Source: Isoetes taiwanensis
Lineage: Eukaryota; Streptophyta; Lycopodiopsida; Isoetales; Isoetaceae
Length of the DNA: 64,000 nucleotides
Direction of reading: 5' to 3'
NCBI GenBank assembly: GCA_021234155.1
Contig: JAJEKV010000085.1
Coordinates: forward strand, 248,001 to 312,000
In this document: positions 21,647 through 32,387 of the stretch, one piece after another
How the letters are laid out: each line of letters opens with the position of its first letter
Position numbering within the stretch: the first letter of the stretch is position 1
Notes under the pieces: model-generated
Seen by the model: only the letters and a program-made list of their open reading frames with translations
Told to the model about the DNA's origin: nothing
Database searches by the model: none
Translations under genes and position numbers: made by a program

Positions 21647-21965
21647 ATAAGCAAGCAAAACATCCATAGATTTTGACAAACTTCCAGGAGAAAGGGCTTA
21701 TCAATTGGACTCTTGATAGGGAGAGCACGGAATGGGAGTTACCCTGATTGTTATCGTAGAGAGAGCATAGAGACAACGAGAGAAGGGGGTAATTCTTACC
21801 TCTCTTCCATAAGCAAGCAAAACATCCACAAATTTTGACAACCTTCCAGGAGAAAGGGCTTGTTAATTGGACTCTTGGTAGAGAGAGCACGGACTAGGAG
21901 TTACTCTGATTGTTATCACAGAGAGAGCCAGCTAGAGAAGGGAATAATTTTGATCTCTCTGGTCT
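21647..21965 (+). repeat. Two-copy tandem repeat, about 160 bp
   Basis: The units start 'ccataagcaagcaaaacatcca' at 21647 and 21808 and run through 'ttccaggagaaagggctt', 'gagagcacgga' and 'gattgttatc'. They differ at roughly 10% of sites. Confidence 0.85.
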
Positions 21966-22049
21966 GGCTGGTAGTAAGTGGTGAAAGCTTTTTAAACATA
22001 TGCATCCACAAGTTGTTTTTGAGGAGTGCAGATACATTTGATGTAGCAC

Positions 22050-22710
22050 GAGCCCCTGCCATGACCCGAGAAAACTTGGACAATTTCTATGCTGGGCTCA
22101 GGCAGACTTATGATGAGTTCAACTTTCCACCTTCCAAGATATGGATAGCAGACGAGATTGGAATTCAGGCAGAAAAAGCCAAAGGTTTGAAAATCATAAG
22201 GAGGAAAGGGGAGAATAGGATGAGTGGAAATAGCAGGGATTAGATTACCATATTGTGCATGTCAATGCTGAAGGGTTTAGTATCCCTAACATGTACATTT
22301 TCGGCCACTCAAATGAAACGGGACAACATTGCAAGATGTGAGGAGGGTGCAATACAAGCTATCTATTCTTCTGCATCGATGACAACAGAGTTGTTCAAAT
22401 CTAGCGACCACACTTTGCAGCAAGACTCCCAGATGGTGTATGCCTCACCTCGTTATATGGGATGGTCATGGCGGCCATGTAGATCTTGATGTTATATTGA
22501 CAGCGAAGGAGAAAGGCATTTACTTTGCCTGCTTCATGCACATGCATCATATAGGTTACAATCTTTGTATGTAGCATGCTTTGCTCCATTCAAAATAGCA
22601 TTCAAGAGGCACATGGCTGCCTATATGGTCAGCAAAGGGAGGACAGAGCCAAAGAGGAAGGACATTACAGAATTGATCTCCCAGTCAAGTATCACGTCAA
22701 GGTTCAGTGC
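22050..22710 (+). pseudogene. pogo/jerky-type DDE transposase fragment
   Basis: The reading shows the CENP-B/pogo transposase (DDE_1) catalytic domain. 'FPPSKIWIADEIGIQA' corresponds to the first catalytic Asp block (normally N-x-D-E-T-G), 'IPNMYIF' and 'RCEEGA' blocks follow with frame changes, and 'GHGGHVDLDV' near 22450-22490 matches the second-Asp block (D-G-H-x-S-H). The DNA-binding N-terminus and the C-terminus are missing, and there are several frameshifts. It is a dead class II transposon scrap; no terminal repeats were found. Confidence 0.7.
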
Positions 22711-22788
22711 AACAAACATTTATCCCTTCAATTCTTAAAAGGTTAAGCCAACAAACATTTATCCCTTCAATTCTTAAAAGGTTAAGCC
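22703..22788 (+). repeat. Two-copy tandem repeat, about 41 bp
   Basis: 'caacaaacatttatcccttcaattcttaaaaggttaagc' is repeated directly without change at 22709 and 22749, a very recent duplication at the end of the transposase scrap. Confidence 0.85.
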
Positions 22789-23114
22789 AGGCCATGAGAG
22801 TTCAAGGATTGGCAGGGTTGCTTCAAAGGAGAATGCATCAACAAGTTCTGCAAGTTTTGACTTTGTTACATTGCCAGAAACATCTTATGAACAAACTGAT
22901 TCAGGCAATGAATCGGTCCAGATTTTTGAGGATGCTTGCAAAAGTATATGCCTCCAAGAATGTTCCTGTGTAGCTTATTTATACGAGACAATTGACAGTG
23001 CTGGTATTGAAGAATGTTAGAAATGATCTTGTATACACTGGTAAGATATCATTCAACATTTCTACATCTTCATATCTTACAATTTACAAGCAATCCGAAG
23101 ATGTCATCCAATAG

Positions 23115-23320
23115 ATCCAAGCTTGGATATATATTAGGCCTGTCTATTGTATCCTGCTTTTGGCAGTTTTCTTAGGTCTGGTGGTATTCATTCAAGCTGC
23201 AGAAGGCCAGACTATCATCATGTTCCAAGTAAGCTCACATGAGGACCTTCAGGCTGCCACTTCAAATTTCAAAGATATTCTTGGTTATGGTGGATTTGGA
23301 ACAGTGTATTAAGGCAAGCT
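23115..23320 (+). pseudogene. Receptor-like kinase fragment
   Basis: A hydrophobic segment ('YCILLLAVFLGLVVFI', about 23140-23190) is followed by a juxtamembrane 'EDLQAATSNF' block and the kinase glycine loop 'LGYGGFGTVY' (about 23280-23309), then an in-frame TAA where Lys is expected. This is the membrane-to-P-loop part of a plant receptor-like kinase of the type whose kinase begins 'F-x-x-L-x-x-A-T-x-x-F'. Nothing of the kinase body follows. Confidence 0.7.
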
Positions 23321-23324
23321 TTCT

Positions 23325-24440
23325 GATAAGTTGTTTGTTAGCCACATTCTTGCTTTTTGACCTATAAGTATGATTACATAACCTTAGCTCCTATCGGGCA
23401 ATCCTCTGTGCGGCAGCACCTTTTTACCATTTGGCCTTTGGCGTACACATCTTTGTCATCACAACCTGCCAATCTTATAGGAACTTTTCAAAAAACGTTT
23501 TTGGCATCATTGGCGCTTTAACTCATTTATGCCAGGTATAAATCTACGAGATCATAATAAAGTATAGGAACTTGGAATGGTCTGGTCTTGCCTGTTGTAG
23601 AACATAATACTTCTCTTGCCCCATATATATAACATACACGGTTACGTGCATATAATAGCTTTCCCAAGCCATCACAACTCTCATGCTGCGGTCCATTTAC
23701 AAAAATAAATTATCTTCTTTGCAATATCTTGTTGCATAGCTATTGTGCTCGGAGACCGCTTTCTGTTTTGAAAGTTTCTGCTAACAACTGCCAGTCTGCG
23801 TGCCTGCAGCAAATTGCAACTTGTGCTTTCAGAAAAATGTTGAACAAGAAATAAAAGGGTAATTGCACCTAGAAATATATGTTACAATTTCAGGCACTTA
23901 CAATAAATAAAAGGGTAATTGCACCTAGAAATATATGTTACAATTTGGTATGAGGTATAATTATGATCCAGCCACAAATGCGTACTGCTAAGACATACTG
24001 ATCATGTATGGTCCAATAATCTAAGGATTCAGATATTCTCAAGACCTGACATATCAATTGCTGGTTTGAATTCTTCCATAATTTTTGTACAAAGCCACTG
24101 CAGTATCTGTATCAGATTCTAAGGTCGCCTGTGCCAACTGCCAACCATTGACCTTTCAAGCTCAAGTGGCTTGCTTCAATAGTTTACTTGCCAGATAAAC
24201 CACCACAAAGACACAATGGATGCGCATTTGTTGTAGTTAGATTCAGAGGACTTACTTCAGTAAGTATGACCCAAAATTCTATAACCTTGAAATATGGTGG
24301 TAAGCCCTTATTCAACATTAAGGGTGGTTATGCCATTATTCAACCACTCTGACCATGTAATTTTAGTTTCTGCACATGTTCCAGCTTCCACAAATCATAA
24401 ACATAGCTAACGCTTGCCATGGATTCTTTCCATCTACCAT
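23325..24440. other. No recognisable gene; small duplication
   Basis: 'aataaaagggtaattgcacctagaaatatatgttacaattt' occurs at about 23850 and 23906 as a short direct duplication. The right part (24060-24440) is the region downstream of the PPR gene; near 24400-24440 minus it still carries a recognisable E-motif scrap ('GRWKESMASV'). Confidence 0.5.
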
Positions 24441-24441
24441 A

Positions 24442-26466
24442 CTACCCTAAAAGTGCATGGTTACATTCATCATCACAATATCGACCTCCTTGTGCCACAG
24501 CATAAACATTTGCTAACAAAACAAATGCAGCTGCATTAGTAGGATCCAGCTCTAAAACCTCTTTAGCAATAAATCCTGCTTGGCTTGAATCATTGTGAAC
24601 CTTACATGCCCCAAGAAGAGCCACCCAAATGTCCACTTCAGCTTCAAAAGGCATTGCATGAATAAGGTCCCTTGCCTCAACTATGTACCCTGCACGGCCA
24701 AGAAGGTCGACCATACAAGAATAGTGCTGAAGATCCTGATCCACTATGCAGAAGCAATAACAACCTTCATCCACTAGAAATGCATGAGCACAAGCAGATA
24801 AAGTGGATGTGAAGGTGACATTGTTCGGTTTGATATTCTCCAACTGCATTTGCTTGAAAAGATGAAGTGCCTGTTGGCCGTCACCATGCTGAGCATATGC
24901 TGAAATCATTACATTCCATGATACAAGATTCTTTTCAGGCAGCATGTTGAACACTTGGCGTGCATCTCCTAGACAACCACATCTTGAATACATATCAACA
25001 AGTGTATTGCCCACAAAGAGATCATAATGCCATCCAAAACCCAGGATACTCACATGCACCTTTTTGCCCAATTCAAGAGCTGCAATAACAGCACATGCCC
25101 CCAAAATACTAAGGAAGATGACCCTATCTGGCTTGACATCTTCATAATCCATTTGCTTAATAAGTCTCAATGCTGCTATTCCTTCTCCATGTTGTGTATA
25201 CCCAGCAATCATTGCACTCCAGGAGACAATGTCTTTTATAACCAGCTTGTCAAACAGCTTGCGGGCAGTGCTTGTGCTTGCACATTTAGCATACATATCA
25301 ACAAGTGTGCTTCCTACAAAAGCATCTTGTTCATATCCTTTAATGACAATGTATGCATGAACCCATTTCCCTGTTTCCAAATCTAATGTAGTAGTACAAG
25401 AGGTCAAAACATTGACAAATGTGACCTCGTTAGGTCTCACATACTCGGGCTGCATTTGCTCAAAAAGCCTAAAAGCTTCCTTTGTTCTGCCATGATGGGC
25501 ATAGCCAGCAACCAGAGCACTCCATGACACAACATTTCGTTCATGCAACCTGTCAAATACTTCACTTGCATTCTCTATACTGACACATTTGGCATACATG
25601 TCAACTAAACTACTTCCAACGAAGACGTCAACTTTATCCCCAAATCTTAGAATCTCAGCATGAGCCAGCTTCCCAAGCTCTAGTGCTTCCTCAGCAGCAC
25701 ATGCACTTAGAACACTAGCAAATGTTACCCTATCAGGTGTCACATTTTCATACTGCATTTTTGCAAACAGATTAAGAGCTTCCTTACCATCCCCATGCTG
25801 TGCATAACCAGTGATCATTGCACTCCATGATACAACATTCTTGATAGGCAATTCATTAAAGACCTTACGGGCATTCTTTATGTCTCCACATTTAGCATAC
25901 AAGTCCACAAGGGCACTCCCGACAAAAACATCTAATTTGCATCCAGATTTAATGAAATCCCTATGGACACGTTTTCCTGTTTCTAGGTCAGAAATACTCG
26001 TGCATGCACTCAGGACTCCTACAAAAGTGACACTATCTGGTTCAATACCTCTATCTTGCATCTGGGCAAAGAGTTTTAAAGCCTCCTTACCATCACCAGC
26101 TTGAGAATAGGATGTAATCATCGTAGTGCATATGAAGAGGTTTGGCATGTCTAAACTGTCAAAAACTCGACGAGCAGCCTTTATATTACCACATTTTGCA
26201 TACATATTGATAACCGTGTTCCATATAAAACTGTTGAAACTCAAGGGGCTTCTAACAAGATAAGCATGAGCCTGCTTCCCTTCAAACAGGGCTTTCATCT
26301 TAATGCACACTTTCAATACACAAATGCAGGCTTCAACATATGCCCATGTATCAGGCTGCATATGTTCCAACATTTGCAGTGCCTCTTGCAGCTGCCCCTT
26401 CCTACACAACCAGCTAATATTTTGAAAAGTGCAACCCTTTTGAGTTGTTTGCTGTGGTTGGTCCAA
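24442..26466 (-). CDS. PLS-class pentatricopeptide repeat protein, DYW domain absent
   Basis: A continuous frame of 674 codons. About a dozen and a half PPR motifs of the P-L-S pattern fill it, with cores such as 'NVVSWSAMITGYAQHG', 'KEALNLFAKMQ' and 'DVFVGSALVDLYAKCG'. Such proteins bind organelle RNA and specify C-to-U editing sites. The end enters the E1 motif ('ALLGACKVHNDSSQAG', 'LELDPTNAAAFVLLANVYA'), then turns into unrelated residues and a stop. A displaced 'GRWKESMASV' just past the stop shows a ~60-base disruption of E2. There is no DYW domain. The listed start is a TTG preceded closely by an in-frame TAG; the first ATG is codon 32, near 26371, so either a 5' exon or an N-terminal loss must be assumed. 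It could be recently broken, or it could need a partner in trans for deamination. Confidence 0.75.
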   Translation of the reverse strand: MDQPQQTTQKGCTFQNISWLCRKGQLQEALQMLEHMQPDTWAYVEACICVLKVCIKMKALFEGKQAHAYLVRSPLSFNSFIWNTVINMYAKCGNIKAARRVFDSLDMPNLFICTTMITSYSQAGDGKEALKLFAQMQDRGIEPDSVTFVGVLSACTSISDLETGKRVHRDFIKSGCKLDVFVGSALVDLYAKCGDIKNARKVFNELPIKNVVSWSAMITGYAQHGDGKEALNLFAKMQYENVTPDRVTFASVLSACAAEEALELGKLAHAEILRFGDKVDVFVGSSLVDMYAKCVSIENASEVFDRLHERNVVSWSALVAGYAHHGRTKEAFRLFEQMQPEYVRPNEVTFVNVLTSCTTTLDLETGKWVHAYIVIKGYEQDAFVGSTLVDMYAKCASTSTARKLFDKLVIKDIVSWSAMIAGYTQHGEGIAALRLIKQMDYEDVKPDRVIFLSILGACAVIAALELGKKVHVSILGFGWHYDLFVGNTLVDMYSRCGCLGDARQVFNMLPEKNLVSWNVMISAYAQHGDGQQALHLFKQMQLENIKPNNVTFTSTLSACAHAFLVDEGCYCFCIVDQDLQHYSCMVDLLGRAGYIVEARDLIHAMPFEAEVDIWVALLGACKVHNDSSQAGFIAKEVLELDPTNAAAFVLLANVYAVAQGGRYCDDECNHALLG

Positions 26467-26544
26467 GGACCTGACTGTGATTGAAGAATGTTCGATGTCA
26501 ATTCTATACTACCATCGAAACAAAAAAACATCCAAACACGCACC

Positions 26545-27890
26545 TTTCAGAGTATGGCCCACGTTTTACTTCCTCAGGTGTTTTACCATATGTTTTGCTC
26601 GACAATATATAAAAATCTTTATCAGCCTTAAGATCATATACCTGCAGTGAAGCTTCAATTTAAAGGAGCTCCCGTAACAGAATAAAAACTCCACATTCAC
26701 AAACCTTTTCCCAGCTCTCTGTCAAAGTATGAGATAACCGAAACCCTCTGCACTTTCTTCTAACTGCAGCAACTGACGACATTGCTAAGGGGAAGTTGGC
26801 TTGCTGAAGACTTCCAGACTACATGACTCGACTTAGCTAGCCAGCGTCAGGGAAACAGGGAGCTTGTTTCCCAGAACGTACCCAACTATCAGCCAATTAC
26901 ATTGTAACATTCATAATATGTTAGAGCACCAATTCAATAGAACTTGTGGTAAGGAGATTCATCTTGGACTACTTTGAAAGAGATCCTATTGGAAAGCAAG
27001 GCGAACATCAATTAGTGAGTACGTACATTTTCAAAAGCAAACTAATAAAGAGCATGATGTAGTAACATTAAGTGATCCACCATTGGGGCTCTTTTGGATG
27101 GCCAAGGAATGCTCCAAAACTTGTATTGGCTCTGATGAAAGATGTAGTGATGAGACGAATTTACTTGGTGCTAAGATGAAGTAGTGATGAGACGAATTTA
27201 CTTGGTGCTGACTAAAATCCATGGCATTCCCTTGAATATGAAGTTGTTAAGTTAAAGTTGAGTCCGACTTAGACCAAAGGTAGACTCATGTTGATCTTGA
27301 GTCCACCTTGAGTGATGATATGATTGATCTTGGGCGCATAGCAGACTGCGAGCTATTTGCCATAACCTTGTAGAAGCAAAGTTACTTTCTACTATAGTCG
27401 TCACTTGGCATTGACATGTAAAATGTGTGGTGAAATACGGTATGGTGGATAGGAGTTCCAATCTTTTATGAGGATATGCACATATTAAGGTGAATTGGCA
27501 AGATCTGGTAGTGTGTAGTAGACTAGTTGCTCCAAGATGGGCAAAAAACACGCTGATCACTACCACCATCTCCTACATTTGGTTGTACTATTGATATGGA
27601 ATTTTTTTGGGACATCCGATAAAGTTGGAACGATACAGAGAAGATCAGAAGGATGACACACATAAATGAAATCTGAGTTATGCTGACTGAAATATCTTGA
27701 ATGGGACTTTTATTCCGGGTCATAGGCATATGAGCTTGATCTTGCAGTGCATTTTGTTCAACCATGAACTTTTCCCTTGCAGGCATGGAGGAGAACTTTT
27801 CTCTTGCAGGCATGGAGGAGAATCAGGCAACAGATGCATAGTCTAAAGTGCGCTTTGGCTCCCTCTTTCTAGTTCAAAGGTTTGCAATGC
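26545..27890. other. Intergenic, between PPR and DYW genes
   Basis: No gene seen. Short local duplications: 'gtagtgatgagacgaatttacttggtgct' at about 27147 and 27183, and 'cttttcycttgcaggcatggaggagaa' at about 27769 and 27799. Confidence 0.45.
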
Positions 27891-27894
27891 GTGT

Positions 27895-27993
27895 TGTTGT
27901 TCTCGGAATACCCCATGAACAATGTCTGTTCTCAGTGGACGATAAAAAAACCATTCTCATTCTCATTCTCATTCTCATTCTCATTCTCATTCA
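27895..27993 (+). mobile_element. LINE 3'-end fragment with (CTCATT)n tail
   Basis: 'ctcagtGGACGATAAAAA' (27931-27949) matches the 3' terminus seen at 43631, 46553, 51113 and 57812. It is followed by about six units of the hexamer CTCATT (27952-27993). Only the last ~100 bp of the element is present. It lies about 165 bp upstream of the DYW gene start, so it may be part of that gene's promoter or 5' UTR. Confidence 0.6.
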
Positions 27994-28158
27994 TGATACA
28001 ATATCAATGGGAAATGGGAAAGAGGAAAGGAATAAAATATCTAGAAAGGATATTTTAAACGGTGGGGAAACATTAGGGATTAGGGATAGGGGTTTAAGGC
28101 AGGGTTTTGGACGTGTGGACAGGATAGTGCCCACCATAAGCAACTAGAAAGGCTGGCT

Positions 28159-29082
28159 ATGGCGTCTATTCGTCGCCTGCTTATCTCCCCCTCTTCCGAA
28201 CTCCGGCGCCTTCCATCCCCAGCCATGGAGTCCCTGCTCATGCCTGCCACAGCTTCATTTCCATCCGCCATAGCCGGCAGGCGCCAACTTTCGTGCTGTG
28301 GCCATAGCCATGGCGCCGCCAAAGCTCTCATGCCGGAGTTAGCCGGCCATGGACTACGCGGTTCTTCCTACCTTGCCTCCTGCAAAAGCTCGGATAATGG
28401 AGTTCTGGCTGCCAGAGATCAGGGTTTCTTCGGAGGTGGGCATTTTCGAGGTATTTGTATTCTTAGTAACTACGGTAGAGGTTTTCCTTCTGTTGCTCGC
28501 CGTCCCCATGGTGATATTGATAGAGGCCAACGAGCTGCTGAAGAAGCCCTTGCTTTAGACCCCCAGCATGGTAGGGCTTATGTTGCTCTTTCTAATATTT
28601 ATGCTGCTGCTGGAAGATGGGAGGATGTTGCTAGAATTAGGAAAATGATGAAGGACCGTGGTATCAAGAAGGAGCCTGGAAAGAGTACCATTGAGGTCAA
28701 TGGTAAAGTCCATGAATTTATCGCCGGAGATCGGTCTCACAAAAACACCAATGAGATATATGCTGAGTTAACCCGTATGCGCGAAGAGTTTGAGGAGTGG
28801 GGTTATGAACCAGATTTGAAGCTTGTGCTGCATGATGTTGAAGAGGAACAGAAGGTTCATCTTTTATGGCGGCATAGCGAGAAACTAGCTATGGCATTTG
28901 GTCATCTTAATACTCCTCCTGGCACTACTCTGAGAGTTATCAAGAATCTTCGTGTTTGCCCAGATTGCCATCTGGTTTCTAAGTACATCTCCAAGCTCTA
29001 TGGTAGGGACATTATTATGAGAGATGCAAATCGATTCCACCACTTCCATGATGGCACATGTTCCTGCAATGATTACTGGTGA
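28159..29082 (+). CDS. Stand-alone E/DYW-domain protein (organelle RNA-editing deaminase type)
   Basis: A single-exon frame of 307 codons from ATG. Residues 1 to about 105 are Ser/Arg/Ala-rich with few acidic residues, as in a plastid or mitochondrial presequence. No PPR repeat is present. From about residue 117 it reads E2/E+ ('GQRAAEEALALDPQHG', 'YVALSNIYAAAGRWEDVARI'), then the PG box ('KEPGKSTIEV') and a full DYW domain. Deaminase signatures are intact: H239-S-E241, C267-P-D-C270, the C-terminal zinc set H294..C301-S-C303, and terminal D-Y-W. DYW domains convert C to U in organelle transcripts, normally fused to a PPR array. A separate DYW protein acting with a DYW-less PPR protein is known in Arabidopsis (DYW1 with CRR4). 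The nearest gene, head to head 1.7 kb away, is a PPR without DYW. Alternatively this is the 3' end of a PPR gene captured behind a new presequence. Confidence 0.85.
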   Translation: MASIRRLLISPSSELRRLPSPAMESLLMPATASFPSAIAGRRQLSCCGHSHGAAKALMPELAGHGLRGSSYLASCKSSDNGVLAARDQGFFGGGHFRGICILSNYGRGFPSVARRPHGDIDRGQRAAEEALALDPQHGRAYVALSNIYAAAGRWEDVARIRKMMKDRGIKKEPGKSTIEVNGKVHEFIAGDRSHKNTNEIYAELTRMREEFEEWGYEPDLKLVLHDVEEEQKVHLLWRHSEKLAMAFGHLNTPPGTTLRVIKNLRVCPDCHLVSKYISKLYGRDIIMRDANRFHHFHDGTCSCNDYW

Positions 29083-29990
29083 GATGTTCTTCATTCTGAT
29101 GGTCTTCTAATTGCATAACTGAAGGATGGTGTAGGATGGTTGTGTAAACACTCTTATCTAGCCTTCCATAACTAGGGGTTATGAAGGGTCTTGAAAGTTC
29201 TTGTCTGTTCTGTCCTGGACGCTGTGTTAACTCATTGGTTTAAGTTCATGGCTAGTCTTGGCTATTTTGGCATAGACAGGTACTTGATTATGGCCATAGC
29301 CATGGAGATGGAATTACATTGTTTTTAACTTGGCATATCTAGGCCCTAATGTATCAGGTCTATTTTGAATTGTTGTTCTCGTAAAGATTTTCTGTTCTTA
29401 ATATCATATTGCTTAGTTTACAATTCTCCGTGTTGATTCTTTAGGATCTCTTCTCAATCTGACCATTATGTCTGTAAATGAGATGTTATGAGTACTTTGG
29501 CATTGAAGATTGTTTAAGATTGTTTCTCAATTAAACGTTTTTAGTGATCTGATTGAAAGTGTTAAAACATAGAGATACCTTTTATATAAGGATGTTTTTA
29601 TGTGCTGACGAAATTTCAGCATGCTATTCTACTTTCGTGCAGTTTTAAGTAAAATTTTGATTTTAAATGGAATTTATATTTGCACCATTAGGTAAGTTAG
29701 CAGAACTCTGGTTAAGAATTACCTAGCAAAATTAGCAAAATGCTGCTTTGAATGTCTTCCCACTATATTTTACAAGGAATAAGGTTAACGAAACATAAAC
29801 AAGGTGATGCCATCGTGGTGTAGCATCGTGGGTTGCCCTCTTGAATAGAATTAAGACATTTGTTGGATGTAATTCACTGAGATTGTATATTCAATGTGCA
29901 AAATACAAGATGATGCACAATACGAGAGAATAAAGGCCATAAACATGATAAAGAAAAAGGTCTCCAAAGATTCCAATCCTATAGTGCCTT
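29083..29990. other. 3' flank of DYW gene, no gene seen
   Basis: AT-rich; probably includes the 3' UTR of the DYW gene. No ORF, repeat or RNA gene recognised. Confidence 0.45.
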
Positions 29991-29998
29991 GCGACCAC

Positions 29999-30489
29999 CG
30001 TATTTAGAGTCCAAGATGTGGTATTTCCAAAGTTTTTTTTGTGGTGTTTTAGGCCACCCGTTATTAGCCATTGTATACATGTCGCATACATGTCGCAATT
30101 TCAAGCCCAGAACCAACTATTTTGGGGCATTTTTGGATCGATCCTGCTCTATCTGAGCTTAAATCACTTTCTTTTTATCAAACCAACGTTAAAGAGGCAA
30201 GCAAAGTGATTAGAAGGGCTTTTGAGGCAGTTCAAGCTGCCCACAAAGCTGCAAGAATGATCCGACCAAAGATCTCAGCTCCGCCGTGCAGTTTCGCACT
30301 TGGTTTTTGGCCAGAAATACTATTCTTTTTGCCGAAAGTACCACTTTTTTGGGCGGAAATACCACTTGGCTAATAACGGGTGGCCAGAAATACCACCAAA
30401 AAAGTCCGGAAATACCACCTTTTTTGGGCGGAAATACCACTTGGCTAATAACGGATGGCCAGAAATACCACATCCCGGACTCTAAATAG
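29999..30489. mobile_element. Mutator-like MITE (491 bp), relative of 2832-3305
   Basis: The ends are inverted: CGTATTTAGAGTCC..GATGTGGTATTTC on the left and CTATTTAGAGTCC..GATGTGGTATTTC inward from the right. Flanks GCGACCAC (29991-29998) and GCGTCCAC (30490-30497) form an imperfect 8-bp target duplication. The subterminal word GTGGTATTTCYGG is repeated about six times. In reverse orientation the middle (about 30080-30300) aligns with about 3028-3235, including 'gatttaag', 'atagagca.gatcgat' and 'ggcttsaaaytgcg', and both keep 'ggct.ataacgggtg'. It is therefore the same family with different terminal words. Confidence 0.8.
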
Positions 30490-31592
30490 GCGTCCACGTT
30501 GCCAAAGTTTTGCACATGAAAAAGGACATCCTTAAGATTATTTAGAAACAAAACCTGGAGCAAAATCCTTCTTTAGAGTGTCTTTGTAAGATGGTGTGTG
30601 AAGGTCGTCCATCAAATCCTGTCATAAGTAGCAGATTCGGTTGCAGTGGAACAAAACCCATGATGCAGATCCAAAGGTATAAAAGATGATGATGAAAAAG
30701 AAATTGGCATGGTAGTTGCTGCCTTTGATGGCGCCAGATCACTGTAAGTTGCAGAAATCTGAGAGCTTCCCTCCTTCAAAATACAGGAATATAACTTCAA
30801 CTTCACTCAGACTCGTCATCATCAATCTCTTTGACTGCACTCAAATTCATCATCAATCTCTTCGTCAAATGCCTTAGCTCCATTTCACTCATGCTTTAAT
30901 GACGGAATTTTCAACATGTTCTTCAGTTTTGAAGATGCAAAGCTCAAGTAATTTATTTTTATTATTTGCATTACTCAAACTATGTGCTTTCTTGTTGTAG
31001 AATCTTGAAGGCCACATCAAGGTCAACCTCAAAATATCCTAGCTAGATTGCATTGCAAATAGTTATTCATCCACTCCTCTAATATATGGAATTATGTTAG
31101 GAACAAAGCCATGCTTTTCCATGCTCCAAAAGATGGATCTCCACAGACATAAGCTCATATAATCGAAAATTAAATGTAGCATTATTCTGTAGACACCCTA
31201 TTGTGCCATTCAAATGATTTTTCTTTTCAATGAAAAGTTTGTAAAGGAATAAAAAACAATGATTCGTAATACCTATAATCTGAACCTCAAGCCTAAGAAA
31301 AAGCACTTGCATGTAGCAAAAGCCATGGGCATAAGGTCACATAGACGCGATTTGCTGAGAACTTGATGTGAACAGTCTACGCCCAACTTGTTCTCTTGAA
31401 TACATCCAAACATGCACCTATATGCAACATCGACTATCATACTTAGAACTTCGCAGAAGAAAAAAATGTTAACATAGCTAGATCATGCATCCATGGTGAG
31501 CACAACCAAATTGGATCTGTATCCAGGACATGTACTGTCCAAAATAGGTGCACACCAAAATATTGCTCCAGCCTAAATTTGCCCTAAAACCA
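30490..31592. other. No recognisable gene
   Basis: Non-coding, AT-rich. Two 'catcaatctct' words near 30820-30860. No ORF with family signature. Confidence 0.4.
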
Positions 31593-31601
31593 AAATACTA
31601 A

Positions 31602-32377
31602 GGGAAAATTGTAGAAATGCCCTGGTATTTTCTTGAAATTATCGAAATGCCCCTGTATTTTTATTATTTGTTAAAATGCCCCTGTTCTTAGTACAGATGC
31701 CTATTGCCGGAAGGAGCCTCGAGCTTCTGGTCTATGGTGTGCTAGACTACCTCATCCGCCCACTGTCGTAGCACCATTCCCAATGGTTGGAGGAGCTCCT
31801 CTTCTTGAGTTGAATTACCGATCCAAAGATATACTTGTCGTGTTTCACAGCCTCAAATTGCAGAACCCAAACCCTTGGAGACCCAATTACGGCTATGGAC
31901 AAATTCTACTGGATATCTCAGCACGGATACTCTTCATGGATACCCAGTTCAAATCGGACGATTGAGGTTCTCAACTACGACAGTATAATCCAGCCTCTAA
32001 GGATAGAATCGAAAAAAGATCTTCTGATAGGCTAGAGGTTGCAGACAAAATTCGCAGCTATGAAACAGAAGGACTCCTTTGAAGTACTTTGCATTAGGAT
32101 ACCTTAGAATCCACGAAGAACAAACTCATTTTTCCTTCAGAAATGCCTTTTTTCCTTCAATTAGATCATCACAGCTAGTTTTAATCTCTGTTATTCTTGC
32201 AAATCAAATGCATAAAGTGTCGGATTATAAAATACGGTGTCTGATAAAATAAAGTGTCGAGGCTCCTTTCGGCAATAGGCATCTGTACTAAGAACAAGGG
32301 CATTTTAACGAATAATAAAAATACAGGGGCATTTCGATAATTTCAAGAAAATACCAGGGCATTTCTACAATTTTCCC
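31602..32377. mobile_element. Foldback Mutator-like element (776 bp), 9-bp TSD
   Basis: Left and right arms of about 120 bp are near-perfect inverted repeats starting GGGAAAATTGTAGAAATGCC. Flanks are an exact 9-bp duplication AAATACTAA (31593-31601 and 32378-32386), the length expected of Mutator-like elements. Each arm repeats the theme 'aaatgcccctg'. The ~530-bp middle (about 31725-32255) is unrelated to the arms and could be captured genomic sequence; short ORFs there (31783-32035) show no known family. Confidence 0.85.
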
Positions 32378-32387
32378 AAATACTAAA

